A DNA stretch of 64,000 nucleotides from Scatomorpha sp964367935. GTDB lineage: Bacteria; Bacillota; Clostridia; Oscillospirales; Oscillospiraceae. Below, in pieces: positions 17,727-25,065 of the stretch. The stretch is from NCBI GenBank assembly GCA_964367935.1, contig CAYIYZ010000001.1, positions 124,001 through 188,000 on the forward strand, in the 5' to 3' direction. The first letter of the stretch is position 1. Each line of letters starts with the position of its first letter. The position numbers and the translations under genes are program-made. The notes beneath the pieces are model-generated. The model was given only the letters and a program-made list of their open reading frames with translations. It did no database searches and was not told the DNA's origin.

Positions 17727-18824
17727 TTATCCTCCGTAATAAAATTCGTTCGGTGGCATAACACCGCCAACAGCGGCAGGGTTAGCATTGAACAATACCT
17801 GTAGGTAACCCTCTAAGAGTGTACGCATCTCTTCACCGTCCACATATACGATATTGCAGTTGGGTATAGCAGTGAGCGCAACAGCTTCGGGCACGATGTC
17901 ATAAGCGCCCACGAGCGTAGCGGCGGCTGCGACATCACCGTTTACGTATTCAACCGATTCGGCGTAATGCATCATAAACGCCTCTACAGCTTCGGGGTTC
18001 GTCTCAAGGTACTCATTTCTGACTATTACAACGCCCATAACGAGTGTGGAGCCGCCGTCTTCCGGCTGTACCGCATCCCATTCCGTCGTCAAGTCAAGAG
18101 CGATTCTGAGACCCTCGGACTGTGTCATAGCCGTCGTCACAAAGGGTTCGGGGAGCATAGCAATGCCTGCGGGGTCTGCGGCAATGGCTGCAACGCACTC
18201 AGCGTGCTCTGTTTTCCACTCTATTGTCACATCGGTAGTGGGGTCTATGCCGTTTTGCGCCAGAATATAATTTAGGGCAAATTCGGGCGATGCACCCTTA
18301 CCGGAAGCGTATATGGTCTTTCCGACCAGATCCTCAACGGTCGTGACGGTCTCGCCGTTTTCCACCATGTACAGTACCCCGAGTGTATTGATGGCAAGAA
18401 CGCTCACAGCGCCCTCAGTATTGTTATAGATAACGGATGCTAAGTTAGATGGCACAGCAGCTATATCCACTTCACCCTTTACTATCATAGGCGGAATCTC
18501 ATCTACAGCGCTAACCATGCTGAACATGTAGTTGTTGTCGGTGATGACGGCGTTGTCCACACCATCCATAAAGCCGACCATGCCCATGGACGTCGGCCCT
18601 TTAAGACCCACTATGCGCATGTCAACGGGATCTGCTGGCACTGCACTCTCAACGGGCGCTTCACTCTCGACAGGTGCTTCACTCTCGACAGGTGCTTCAC
18701 TCTCAACCGGAGCCGCACTCTCGACAGGTGCTTCGCTCTCAACGGGCGCCTCATCGCCGCCACATGCAGCGAGCATTACAAAGCACATTAGCATCACTAA
18801 AACTAACAGACTAAACTTTTTCAT
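17727..18824 (-). CDS. ABC transporter substrate-binding lipoprotein (NMT1/SsuA-like) with PVES linker
   Basis: A 365-aa lipoprotein with lipobox VMLAACGG. Six consecutive EAPVES/AAPVES units (about residues 29-65, an 18-bp DNA repeat at 18651-18755) tether the binding domain. The mature part matches the SsuA/ThiY-like fold, with GEVDIAAVPSNLASVIYN, VGKTIYASGKGASPEFALNYIL and LPEPFVTTAM. ATG 18824 has GGAGG nine bases upstream. Family members bind sulfonates, nitrate, pyrimidine vitamins and other small molecules, and nothing nearby fixes the substrate. Confidence 0.88.
   Translation of the reverse strand: MKKFSLLVLVMLMCFVMLAACGGDEAPVESEAPVESAAPVESEAPVESEAPVESEAPVESAVPADPVDMRIVGLKGPTSMGMVGFMDGVDNAVITDNNYMFSMVSAVDEIPPMIVKGEVDIAAVPSNLASVIYNNTEGAVSVLAINTLGVLYMVENGETVTTVEDLVGKTIYASGKGASPEFALNYILAQNGIDPTTDVTIEWKTEHAECVAAIAADPAGIAMLPEPFVTTAMTQSEGLRIALDLTTEWDAVQPEDGGSTLVMGVVIVRNEYLETNPEAVEAFMMHYAESVEYVNGDVAAAATLVGAYDIVPEAVALTAIPNCNIVYVDGEEMRTLLEGYLQVLFNANPAAVGGVMPPNEFYYGG
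18651..18755. repeat. In-frame 18-bp tandem repeat encoding EAPVES units
   Basis: About six 18-bp units (CTCTC-AAC/GAC-GGGTGCTTCA style) encode the linker of the binding lipoprotein. The units are similar enough for slippage, so repeat number may vary among strains. Confidence 0.8.
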
Positions 18825-18913
18825 ATGTACCACCCTCCTAGACTTAATTCCTATCCATTCTACCTCAGTTTCGCACTTTAATCCACTGTTTTTTTAATTT
18901 TTTCTCATTTTGT

Positions 18914-19999
18914 CTAATTTTTAACTATTTCAAGCTTCTCATCTGCCTCCACATAGAGTGTGAAGTCAGCGGTATTTTCAATGTTGTATTGTCGTAGATA
19001 ATCGTCCTCCATGGGTATCCATTCGTTCACGAAACGCTGTAGCATTTGTGTGCCATTACGCTTTTCTATGCGTTTAAGTTGCACTCCCCTATCTATGCGC
19101 ATGAGGATTTTCAGGTCAAAGATATGCTGAAACTTTGAGTGTAGGCTGTAAGCGCCCTCAATGATGCGCAAGCGACTTTTTCCTATGGATTTGTACTCGC
19201 CCAAGGCACCGATGGAGCAATCGAAGGCGGTGTAGCCCTTGAATGTGCCGTTTTGCAGTGGCGTCAATACTTCCTCGGTGAAGCGTTCGTAGTCGATGTT
19301 CCCACCGCATTCGGCAAGGCGTTCGGGCGTCCTTTGTTCGGGGCGCAGGAAGAAATCGTCCATATGAATGAGGTCACAGTCATAGATGTGCGCCAGAGTC
19401 CGAGCTAGGGTGCTTTTCCCCGAGGCGCTGTTTCCGTCTATGGCAATAAGCAAGTCTGAGCGCTCTGCGAGCAGTTTGTCTATATCCGACAGAATAGGTA
19501 TGATGTCGCAGAGGCTGCGTTTTAGCACCCTGTAGTGAGGAGCGTAGGCGCTACGAAAACTCTCACTGTGCCGCACGGGAGCAAAGTCAGACTGTATTAC
19601 CGCCTGTAACTCCTCATCAAATTTGAAAGCACAAAAGGGCAGAGCGTCCACATGACACAGACGCACCGCCTCCTTGCAGGACTTAATAAAATTTTCCGTA
19701 GTACCGTGCTTTTCGTTTGCGGTCATCGTAAAGAGCTTGTTGAATGTGCCCACGCTTAGCATACCGCTTTTCACATAGCCGAGATGCGCACGACAAAAGT
19801 CGTCTCCAAGACTGTCGATACGAGCGTTCTCATCGGACAATGCGGCTTCCGCCTCTATGTTGCGCAGAGTGTCTACCTCGTCAGAGAGTAAGTGCTCTGC
19901 CCCGAACTCGCGCTGATAGAGAAATTTCAGAATGTCTCGAATTTCACACAGAGGGTAATCAGACAGATGTGCCGACAAAAGCTTTTTCAGACTTGACAT
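18914..19999 (-). CDS. Two-domain P-loop kinase (uridine/pantothenate-kinase-like)
   Basis: A 361-aa protein. The first 170 residues are a domain I do not recognise. The C-terminal part (about 175-361) is a phosphoribulokinase/uridine-kinase type P-loop kinase with Walker A AIDGNSASGKSTLA, substrate motif LIHMDDFFLRPEQ, an IIEGAYSLH loop and lid Arg residues (RIEKRNG). It starts inside the preceding S-component gene (41-bp overlap), so the two are coupled. The pairing suggests phosphorylation of the imported compound, trapping it in the cell. Substrate (nucleoside, pantothenate or another vitamin) is inference. GTG 20005 is an alternative start. Confidence 0.8.
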   Translation of the reverse strand: MSSLKKLLSAHLSDYPLCEIRDILKFLYQREFGAEHLLSDEVDTLRNIEAEAALSDENARIDSLGDDFCRAHLGYVKSGMLSVGTFNKLFTMTANEKHGTTENFIKSCKEAVRLCHVDALPFCAFKFDEELQAVIQSDFAPVRHSESFRSAYAPHYRVLKRSLCDIIPILSDIDKLLAERSDLLIAIDGNSASGKSTLARTLAHIYDCDLIHMDDFFLRPEQRTPERLAECGGNIDYERFTEEVLTPLQNGTFKGYTAFDCSIGALGEYKSIGKSRLRIIEGAYSLHSKFQHIFDLKILMRIDRGVQLKRIEKRNGTQMLQRFVNEWIPMEDDYLRQYNIENTADFTLYVEADEKLEIVKN

Positions 20000-20534
20000 G
20001 TTCACCGAGCACCCCCATCTTGTTAAGTACGCTAATTAAGGCAGGTATGGCAACGAGTTGCAAGATGATGCCGGGTATGGCGTTTATGAAAGCGCCTGCC
20101 ATAAATATCTGCCAAGTGAAGCTTGCGCCGGACGCACCGGAAATGAGCACCATGGCAACACCCCAAGCAACACGCCCTACGAGCATGGCGCAAATAAGTG
20201 CAATGTAAGTGTTCAATACGCTCTTATTGAGCTTAGCGTAAACAAGTCCGATTACAAAGCCGTAGACCAAGAGTTCAACCGCCATGGCAATGCCTGTCGG
20301 AAAAAGAGGTGGCATACCGAACATAACAGAGCGCAATACGGGCGTAATAAGTCCCACTGCGGCACCTAAGGGCGCACCGCAGACGATGCCGCAGATAAGC
20401 ACAGGCAAGTGCATGGGCAGAAGCATACTGCCTATTTGCGGGATTTGGCCTGTGAAAAAGGGCAGGATGATACCCAAGGCCATGAACATGGCGGCGAGGG
20501 TAAGATTTTTTATTGAAATTTTCTGATTGGACAT
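19959..20534 (-). CDS. ECF transporter S component
   Basis: A 191-aa membrane protein with about six helices. The N-terminal LAAMFMALGIILPF holds the AxxxA-type motif used to dock on the EcfT subunit. The core LLPMHLPVLICGIVCGAPLG and FGMPPLFPTGIAMAVEL patterns are typical of ECF substrate-capture subunits. The start is ATG 20534 with AAGGAGG; a longer frame to 20609 crosses the promoter. It has no ATPase or T subunit here, so it would share the genome-wide energising module. The coupled kinase and divergent MerR gene point to a regulated vitamin or nucleoside uptake unit. Confidence 0.85.
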   Translation of the reverse strand: MSNQKISIKNLTLAAMFMALGIILPFFTGQIPQIGSMLLPMHLPVLICGIVCGAPLGAAVGLITPVLRSVMFGMPPLFPTGIAMAVELLVYGFVIGLVYAKLNKSVLNTYIALICAMLVGRVAWGVAMVLISGASGASFTWQIFMAGAFINAIPGIILQLVAIPALISVLNKMGVLGEHVKSEKAFVGTSV

Positions 20535-20565
20535 GGAAAAACCTCCTTGACATTTTAACTTCCTG

Positions 20566-20596
20566 AGTATAACATTAAAGTTAAGTTTAAGGTCAA
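20566..20596 (-). promoter_or_regulatory. MerR-type promoter with 19-bp spacer driving the S-component/kinase operon
   Basis: On the minus strand TTGACC (20591-20596) and TATACT (20566-20571) are separated by 19 bp. The spacer holds a near-palindrome, TTAAACTTAACTTTAA. An elongated spacer with a central dyad is the hallmark of promoters that MerR proteins activate by DNA untwisting, and a MerR gene is divergently placed 30 bp away. Confidence 0.8.
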
Positions 20597-20622
20597 GCTT
20601 ATTTTTCACAAGGAGGTAAAAT

Positions 20623-21033
20623 ATGTCATATACGATAAAAGAGGCGGCCGAGCGCAGTGGTCTGACGGCATCGGCGATACGTTTTTATGATAAGGAGGGC
20701 TTGTTGCCCTTTGTAAAGCGCAGCGATGGCGGTTATAGGCTTTTTTCGGACATGGATATCGCCTTGTTGCAGATAATTGATAGTTTAAAGAGTACGGGAA
20801 TGCCGATAAAGGAGATCTTGCGTTATACACGCACGGAGCGAGAGGGCTGTGGTGGCACGGCGGAGCGCTACAGGATATTTACAGAGCAGAAGACTTTGCT
20901 TTTGGAGCAGAAGCAAAGTTTAGAGTCGCAACTCGAGGTGCTAAATGCGCGGCTTCGGCTGATAGAGCGCAAGTGCGAGCATCATGAGAAGGCGCTGAAA
21001 GACGGTCGGGAATGCTCGTTTTTCACGGAGTAG
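20623..21033 (+). CDS. MerR-family transcriptional regulator
   Basis: A 136-aa regulator with the N-terminal winged helix (YTIKEAAERSGLTASAIRFY, then DKEGLLPFVKRSDGGYRLF) and a long dimerisation coiled coil (about 80-118). Cys residues occur at GCGG (about 73) and in RKCEHHE and GRECSFF near the C-terminus; their spacing does not match a known metal-sensor class I can name. AAGGAGG precedes ATG 20623. It probably activates the divergent S-component operon through the 19-bp-spacer promoter and may autoregulate. Confidence 0.9.
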   Translation: MSYTIKEAAERSGLTASAIRFYDKEGLLPFVKRSDGGYRLFSDMDIALLQIIDSLKSTGMPIKEILRYTRTEREGCGGTAERYRIFTEQKTLLLEQKQSLESQLEVLNARLRLIERKCEHHEKALKDGRECSFFTE

Positions 21034-21056
21034 CGCAGGGCGACAATTATCATAAT

Positions 21057-21085
21057 AAAAGGGAGGGCTTCATGCCCTCCCTTTT
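21057..21085 (+). terminator. Terminator after merR (left copy of a duplicated hairpin)
   Basis: AAAAGGGAGGGC/GCCCTCCCTTTT with a 5-nt loop, ending in TTTTATT. A copy sharing a 27-bp identical core lies at 21574-21602 on the far side of the inserted element. Confidence 0.87.
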
Positions 21086-21088
21086 ATT

Positions 21089-21570
21089 CAGCTTGTCAAA
21101 AAAGTCGCCGCACCAAACCCTCGTCCTTTGCAGAGCAAAGATTTTTCTAAAATCACGGCGATAGGTATGCGGAAGCCACACCCACATCGCCTGTGAGCGT
21201 CCTTTTTTGGCGCTTTTAGCTCCTCACTCCTCGCCTTGCGTCAGCAAGACTTCGTCGCTCGAAGCAAAAATCGCTCGAAAATTGCCAGCTCACAGGTGCT
21301 ACGCAGTTTTGACGCAGCGAATTTGTGTTCAGGCGATGAAAAGCCCGTAACGAATGCTCAACGCATTTGAAAGGGTTTTGAGGAAGCATGGGCGCAAATT
21401 CGCTACGTTAAAGCCGATGTGTGTGCGACTTCCGCATACCTCTGCCTGGTCTGATTTTAGAAAAATGTTAGATTTCATCTGTGGCGGGGCGTGTACACGC
21501 CACAGATTCTTATCGAGGCTCGCAAGCCGAGAACTCCTTTTTGACGAAAAACCTGTTTTTCGTCAGTCTA
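21089..21570. repeat. Terminator-flanked hairpin element, long copy (copy A)
   Basis: This 482-bp block fills the merR-malic enzyme intergenic region and has no supported gene. It begins CAGCTTGTCAAAAAAGTC and ends CGAAAAACCTGTTTTTCG-TCAGTCTA. Outer arms TTTTTCTAAAATCA (21142) and TGATTTTAGAAAAA (21452) pair. Further hairpins are TCTGTGGCG/CGCCACAGA, GGCT/AGCC and a 10-bp stem TGACGAAAAA/TTTTTCGTCA. Shorter copies lie at 33824-34017 and 51905-52107, with a remnant at 48893. In this copy about 280 bp of extra, internally inverted sequence occupies the central loop. Confidence 0.88.
21163..21441. repeat. Nested inverted-repeat segment inside copy A
   Basis: Left arm 21163-21191 and right arm 21413-21441 match at about 25 of 29 positions (core AGGTATGCGGAAG/CTTCCGCATACCT). 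Smaller inverted pairs lie inside, for example CCTGTGAGC/GCTCACAGG and GCGAATTTG/CAAATTCGC. Copies B and C lack it, having a short loop there. It is either an insertion into the element or the part lost from the shorter copies. Confidence 0.75.
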
Positions 21571-21573
21571 ATT

Positions 21574-21602
21574 AAAAAGGAGGGCTTCATGCCCTCCCTT
21601 TT
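21574..21602 (-). terminator. Terminator after the malic enzyme gene (right copy of the duplicated hairpin)
   Basis: Same hairpin as at 21057-21085, in direct orientation and almost identical, immediately after the element's CAGTCTA end and 3 bp before the malic enzyme stop codon. As a bidirectional hairpin it can end the minus-strand gene. Confidence 0.85.
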
Positions 21603-21605
21603 ATT

Positions 21606-22754
21606 TTATTTCCATGCCTTAGCGACAGCGGCTGCGACGGTGGGTGCAACACGCTTATCGAGGGCATCGGGTATGATGTAGTCGGCTGTGAGCTCTTCCA
21701 CGGCTATGAGCCCTGCGAGTGCCTCAGCGGCGGCACATTTCATCGCCTCGGTGATATCCTTTGCGCCAATGTCGAAAGCGCCACGGAATACGCCGGGAAA
21801 AGCGAGTACGTTGTTAATCTGGTTCGGGAAATCCGATCGCCCCGTAGCCACAACGGCGGCACCTGCCGCACGAGCAACATCGGGCATAATCTCGGGTGTG
21901 GGATTAGCGCAGGCGAATACTATGGCACGTTCCGCCATGCTGTGTACCATGTCGGCGGTGAGCACACCCGGAGCGGATACACCGATGAAGACATCAGCGC
22001 CCTGCACAGCGGTTTTTAGGTCACCTGTGCGTGAGGGCTTCGTCAAGTCGGCAAGCTCACGCTTAACAGGGTTAAGGTCAGTGCGGCTGTCGCAGACTAT
22101 GCCTAACCTGTCGCAGACGGTTATGTCCTTAAAGCCGTCTGACAATAGTAGTTTCGTGATCGAGACCGCCGCCGCACCTGCGCCCGACACGGTAACTCTC
22201 ACCTGCTCTTTAGACTTTCCGACGAATTTCAAAGCGTTCGTCAGTCCGGCGAGTGTAACGATGGCGGTGCCATGCTGATCGTCGTGGAAGATGGGGATAT
22301 TGCAGCGCTCCTTGAGCTTTTGCTCGATTTCAAAACAGCGAGGAGCGGAGATGTCCTCTAAGTTAATACCGCCGAAAGAGCCGGACATGAGAGCGACGGT
22401 GTTTACGAACTCGTCCACATTCTTTGTGTCTATACAGAGGGGTATGGCGTCCACGTCACCGAATGCCTTGAACAGTGCGCATTTACCTTCCATAACGGGC
22501 ATAGAGGCAACGGGTCCGATGTCACCTAAGCCTAGCACTGCTGTGCCGTCCGTGATAACGGCGCAGAGGTTGTGACGGCGAGTAAGAGCATAGCTTAAGC
22601 TCTCGTCCTTTTGGATTTCGAGGCAAGCGGCGGCGACTCCGGGTGTATATACCAAAGATAGATCATCCTTGGTCTCTATGTCTTTTCGTAGGGTGACTTC
22701 AATCTTACCGCCCAACTCACGATGCAGGTCTATTGATCTCTTCATGTAATCCAT
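21606..22754 (-). CDS. NAD(P)-dependent malic enzyme
   Basis: A 382-aa short-form bacterial malic enzyme converting malate to pyruvate and CO2 with NAD(P)+. Visible are the catalytic Tyr in SLVYTPGVAAAC, the Lys region MEGKCALFKAFG, metal ligands in FHDDQHGTAIVTLAGL, and the Rossmann motif VSGAGAAAVSITKLL. The C-terminal ACT/phosphotransacetylase extensions of larger forms are absent. It faces fumC across a 111-bp region with a perfect palindrome, so malate and fumarate metabolism are probably co-regulated. Confidence 0.94.
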   Translation of the reverse strand: MDYMKRSIDLHRELGGKIEVTLRKDIETKDDLSLVYTPGVAAACLEIQKDESLSYALTRRHNLCAVITDGTAVLGLGDIGPVASMPVMEGKCALFKAFGDVDAIPLCIDTKNVDEFVNTVALMSGSFGGINLEDISAPRCFEIEQKLKERCNIPIFHDDQHGTAIVTLAGLTNALKFVGKSKEQVRVTVSGAGAAAVSITKLLLSDGFKDITVCDRLGIVCDSRTDLNPVKRELADLTKPSRTGDLKTAVQGADVFIGVSAPGVLTADMVHSMAERAIVFACANPTPEIMPDVARAAGAAVVATGRSDFPNQINNVLAFPGVFRGAFDIGAKDITEAMKCAAAEALAGLIAVEELTADYIIPDALDKRVAPTVAAAVAKAWK

Positions 22755-22780
22755 ATAAAGCTCCTTAAAATCTCCTAATG

Positions 22781-22795
22781 TGTAGTTGAACTACA
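22781..22795. promoter_or_regulatory. Perfect 15-bp palindrome between malic enzyme and fumC
   Basis: TGTAGTT-G-AACTACA is a perfect dyad covering the probable fumC -35 hexamer (TTGAAC 22786-22791, then 17 bp, TACTCT 22809-22814). A protein bound here would block fumC initiation and could affect the divergent malic enzyme promoter. No regulator gene is adjacent. Confidence 0.7.
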
Positions 22796-22865
22796 CTTCA
22801 ATTTGTGATACTCTATTTTACTGAGAGCAAAGTGCCTTGTCAATAGGCGAAAAACGGAGGTAACT

Positions 22866-24224
22866 ATGGAATTTAGAATAGAAAAGGACTCCATTGGCAC
22901 AGTAGAGGTGCCCGAGTCCGCACTGTGGGGCGCACAGACTCAGCGCAGTCTTCAAAATTTCAAGATAGGCACAGAGCGTCTGCCGACAGAGCTCGTGCAC
23001 GCCCTCATAAGGGTAAAACGCGCGGCGGCGACGGTAAACTGTGAGAAGTCGAAGCTGACAGGTGAAAAATGTGCGGCAATACACGCCGTGTGTGATGAAC
23101 TGCTAAGTGGTGACTTTTCCGATATGTTCCCACTGTCAGTGTGGCAGACGGGCAGTGGCACGCAGAGCAATATGAATGTAAATGAAGTCATAGCGAGGAT
23201 GGCAACGCTAAATGGTACGGTCTTACACGCAAACGATGATGTCAACATGTCGCAGAGCACGAATGACGCTTTCCCGACGGCCATGCACATAGCGGCGGTG
23301 TTGGAGATAGAGACAGGTCTTTTACCCTCACTGCATAGTATGACAGCTACGTTTGAGGGCATAGAAAAGCAGTATGCCAATACGATAAAGGTGGGACGCA
23401 CTCATGTGATGGATGCGACGCCCTTGCTGTTTTCGCAGGAGGTCAGTGCGTGGCGTGTGATGATAATAGAGAGCGTGGCGCAGGTGGACTATGCTCTGGG
23501 GGCTCTGCGTAAGCTTGCCATAGGCGGCACGGCGGTGGGCACAGGTCTGAACACGCCCGAGGGTTATGCCGAGTCGATGTGCACAGAGCTGACACGCCTG
23601 ACCGGCACGGAGTTTATCCCCTCGGACAATAAGTTCCATGCCTTAAGTTCAAAGGATGCGCTAAGCTTTGCGCACGGTGCCTTGCGCACACTATCGGCAA
23701 ATCTTTTAAAGATAGCAAATGACGTACGACTTCTGGCAAGTGGCCCTCGTTGCGGTTTGGGCGAGATAAGCATACCGGAGAACGAGCCGGGCAGTTCAAT
23801 AATGCCGGGCAAGGTAAATCCGACGCAATGCGAGGCTATGTCCATGGTGTGCTTACAAGTCATGGGCAATGACACATCCATAGGCTTTGCGGCATCGCAG
23901 GGGCATTTCCAACTAAATGCTTATATGCCGCTCATAGCCTATTCGTTTTTACAGTCTGTTCGTTTGCTATCGGATGCTTGCCGTTCGTTTAACGATAACT
24001 GCCTTTGTGGGCTTATGCCGAATGATAGTAAGATGGCGGAGAATTTAGAGCGCTCCTTAATGCCCGTTACGAAACTTGCGCCTGTCATAGGCTATGAGCA
24101 AGCGGCGAAAATAGCGAAAGAGGCATTAAAGGAAGATCTCAGTCTTCGTGAGGCGGTAATGCGCTCCGGACTACTTGACGAGGCAGAACTTGAGCGCTTG
24201 CTTGATCCGCAACATATGGTTTGA
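22866..24224 (+). CDS. fumC: Class II fumarate hydratase
   Basis: A 452-aa homotetrameric, iron-free fumarase of the aspartase/fumarase superfamily. It has the TGSGTQSNMNVNEV region, the THVMDATPLLFSQE catalytic His region and the superfamily signature GSSIMPGKVNPTQCEAM. It interconverts fumarate and malate, the substrate of the divergent malic enzyme. GGAGG lies before ATG 22866. FumC is diagnosed over aspartase by overall motif content, but that distinction is not absolute from sequence alone. Confidence 0.94.
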   Translation: MEFRIEKDSIGTVEVPESALWGAQTQRSLQNFKIGTERLPTELVHALIRVKRAAATVNCEKSKLTGEKCAAIHAVCDELLSGDFSDMFPLSVWQTGSGTQSNMNVNEVIARMATLNGTVLHANDDVNMSQSTNDAFPTAMHIAAVLEIETGLLPSLHSMTATFEGIEKQYANTIKVGRTHVMDATPLLFSQEVSAWRVMIIESVAQVDYALGALRKLAIGGTAVGTGLNTPEGYAESMCTELTRLTGTEFIPSDNKFHALSSKDALSFAHGALRTLSANLLKIANDVRLLASGPRCGLGEISIPENEPGSSIMPGKVNPTQCEAMSMVCLQVMGNDTSIGFAASQGHFQLNAYMPLIAYSFLQSVRLLSDACRSFNDNCLCGLMPNDSKMAENLERSLMPVTKLAPVIGYEQAAKIAKEALKEDLSLREAVMRSGLLDEAELERLLDPQHMV

Positions 24225-24234
24225 GGTGATATAA

Positions 24235-25065
24235 TTGGATATAATTGAAATATTAAAGATAGTATTTATAGGCATAGTGGAGGGCATCACGGAGTGGCTG
24301 CCCGTCAGTAGCACGGGGCATATGCTCTTGGTAGATGAGTTTATAGTCCTTGACGCCTCGGAGGCGTTTAAGGAGATGTTTTTCGTCGTCATACAGCTCG
24401 GCGCAATTTTGGCGGTCGTGGTCGTGTTTTGGAAGCGCATGTTCCCCTTTAGCTTCAAGGACGGTGTAAAGATAGAAAAAGATATATTTTCGATGTGGTT
24501 TCGTGTAGCGTTTGCCTGCTTACCGTCTGCGGTGTTAGGTCTCATGCTCGACGACTATCTTGAGGCAAACTTCGGTGACCCCATAACAATAGCGGCGATG
24601 CTCATTTTGTATGGCATAGCATTTATAGTCATAGAAAAGAAAAACCGTGGCAAGAAGCCACGGATTAACTCTCTTTCGGATATAGGCTATAAGACAGCCT
24701 TTATTATAGGTTTATTTCAGGTTCTGGCAATGATACCGGGCACCTCACGCTCCGGCGCGACTATAGTCGGTGCTTTGCTCATAGGCGTGTCACGCACAGC
24801 GGCTGCTGAGTTTACTTTCTTCCTAGCTGTCCCTACGATGTTGGGCGCTTCACTACTGAAGCTTATCGACTTCGGTTTTGCGTTTACGACAAATGAGCTT
24901 ATCGCCTTGGGCTTAGGCTCGGCGGTAGCGTTTGTGGTATCACTGTTTGTTGTAAACTTTCTTATGGGCTATGTGCGCCGCCGTGACTTCACGGTTTTCG
25001 GCGTATACCGTATCATACTCGGCATAGCAGTACTCGCTTACTTCTTGCCACCTTTTTTGTCCTGA
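24235..25065 (+). CDS. uppP: Undecaprenyl-diphosphate phosphatase UppP (BacA family)
   Basis: A 276-aa membrane protein with about eight helices. The two BacA signatures are present: EGITEWLPVSSTGHM at the N-terminus and PGTSRSGATIVGALL near residue 165, which together form the active site. It dephosphorylates undecaprenyl-PP to recycle the lipid carrier for peptidoglycan and confers bacitracin resistance when abundant. It starts with TTG 24235 after GAGGTGATATAA. Its 3' end overlaps the convergent carboxypeptidase gene by 28 bp. Confidence 0.95.
   Translation: MDIIEILKIVFIGIVEGITEWLPVSSTGHMLLVDEFIVLDASEAFKEMFFVVIQLGAILAVVVVFWKRMFPFSFKDGVKIEKDIFSMWFRVAFACLPSAVLGLMLDDYLEANFGDPITIAAMLILYGIAFIVIEKKNRGKKPRINSLSDIGYKTAFIIGLFQVLAMIPGTSRSGATIVGALLIGVSRTAAAEFTFFLAVPTMLGASLLKLIDFGFAFTTNELIALGLGSAVAFVVSLFVVNFLMGYVRRRDFTVFGVYRIILGIAVLAYFLPPFLS

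Noticed and set aside
18651..18755. Regular repeats suggestive of a CRISPR array
   Set aside because: The 18-bp units are in frame, contiguous without spacers and encode the EAPVES linker.
20535..20622. Riboswitch upstream of the ECF S component
   Set aside because: The 88-bp divergent region is filled by promoter and ribosome-binding sites; no room for an aptamer and no terminator hairpin.
21481..21681. Short plus-strand frames beginning MAGRVHATDSYRGSQ (also at 33928) within the hairpin elements
   Set aside because: They are identical only because they lie in the repeated element, read through palindromes, have no ribosome-binding site and run into terminators. They are artefacts of the repeat.
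24235..25065. Misassembly because uppP and dacF overlap by 28 bp
   Set aside because: Both C-termini are of normal length and convergent overlaps of this size are common in compact genomes.
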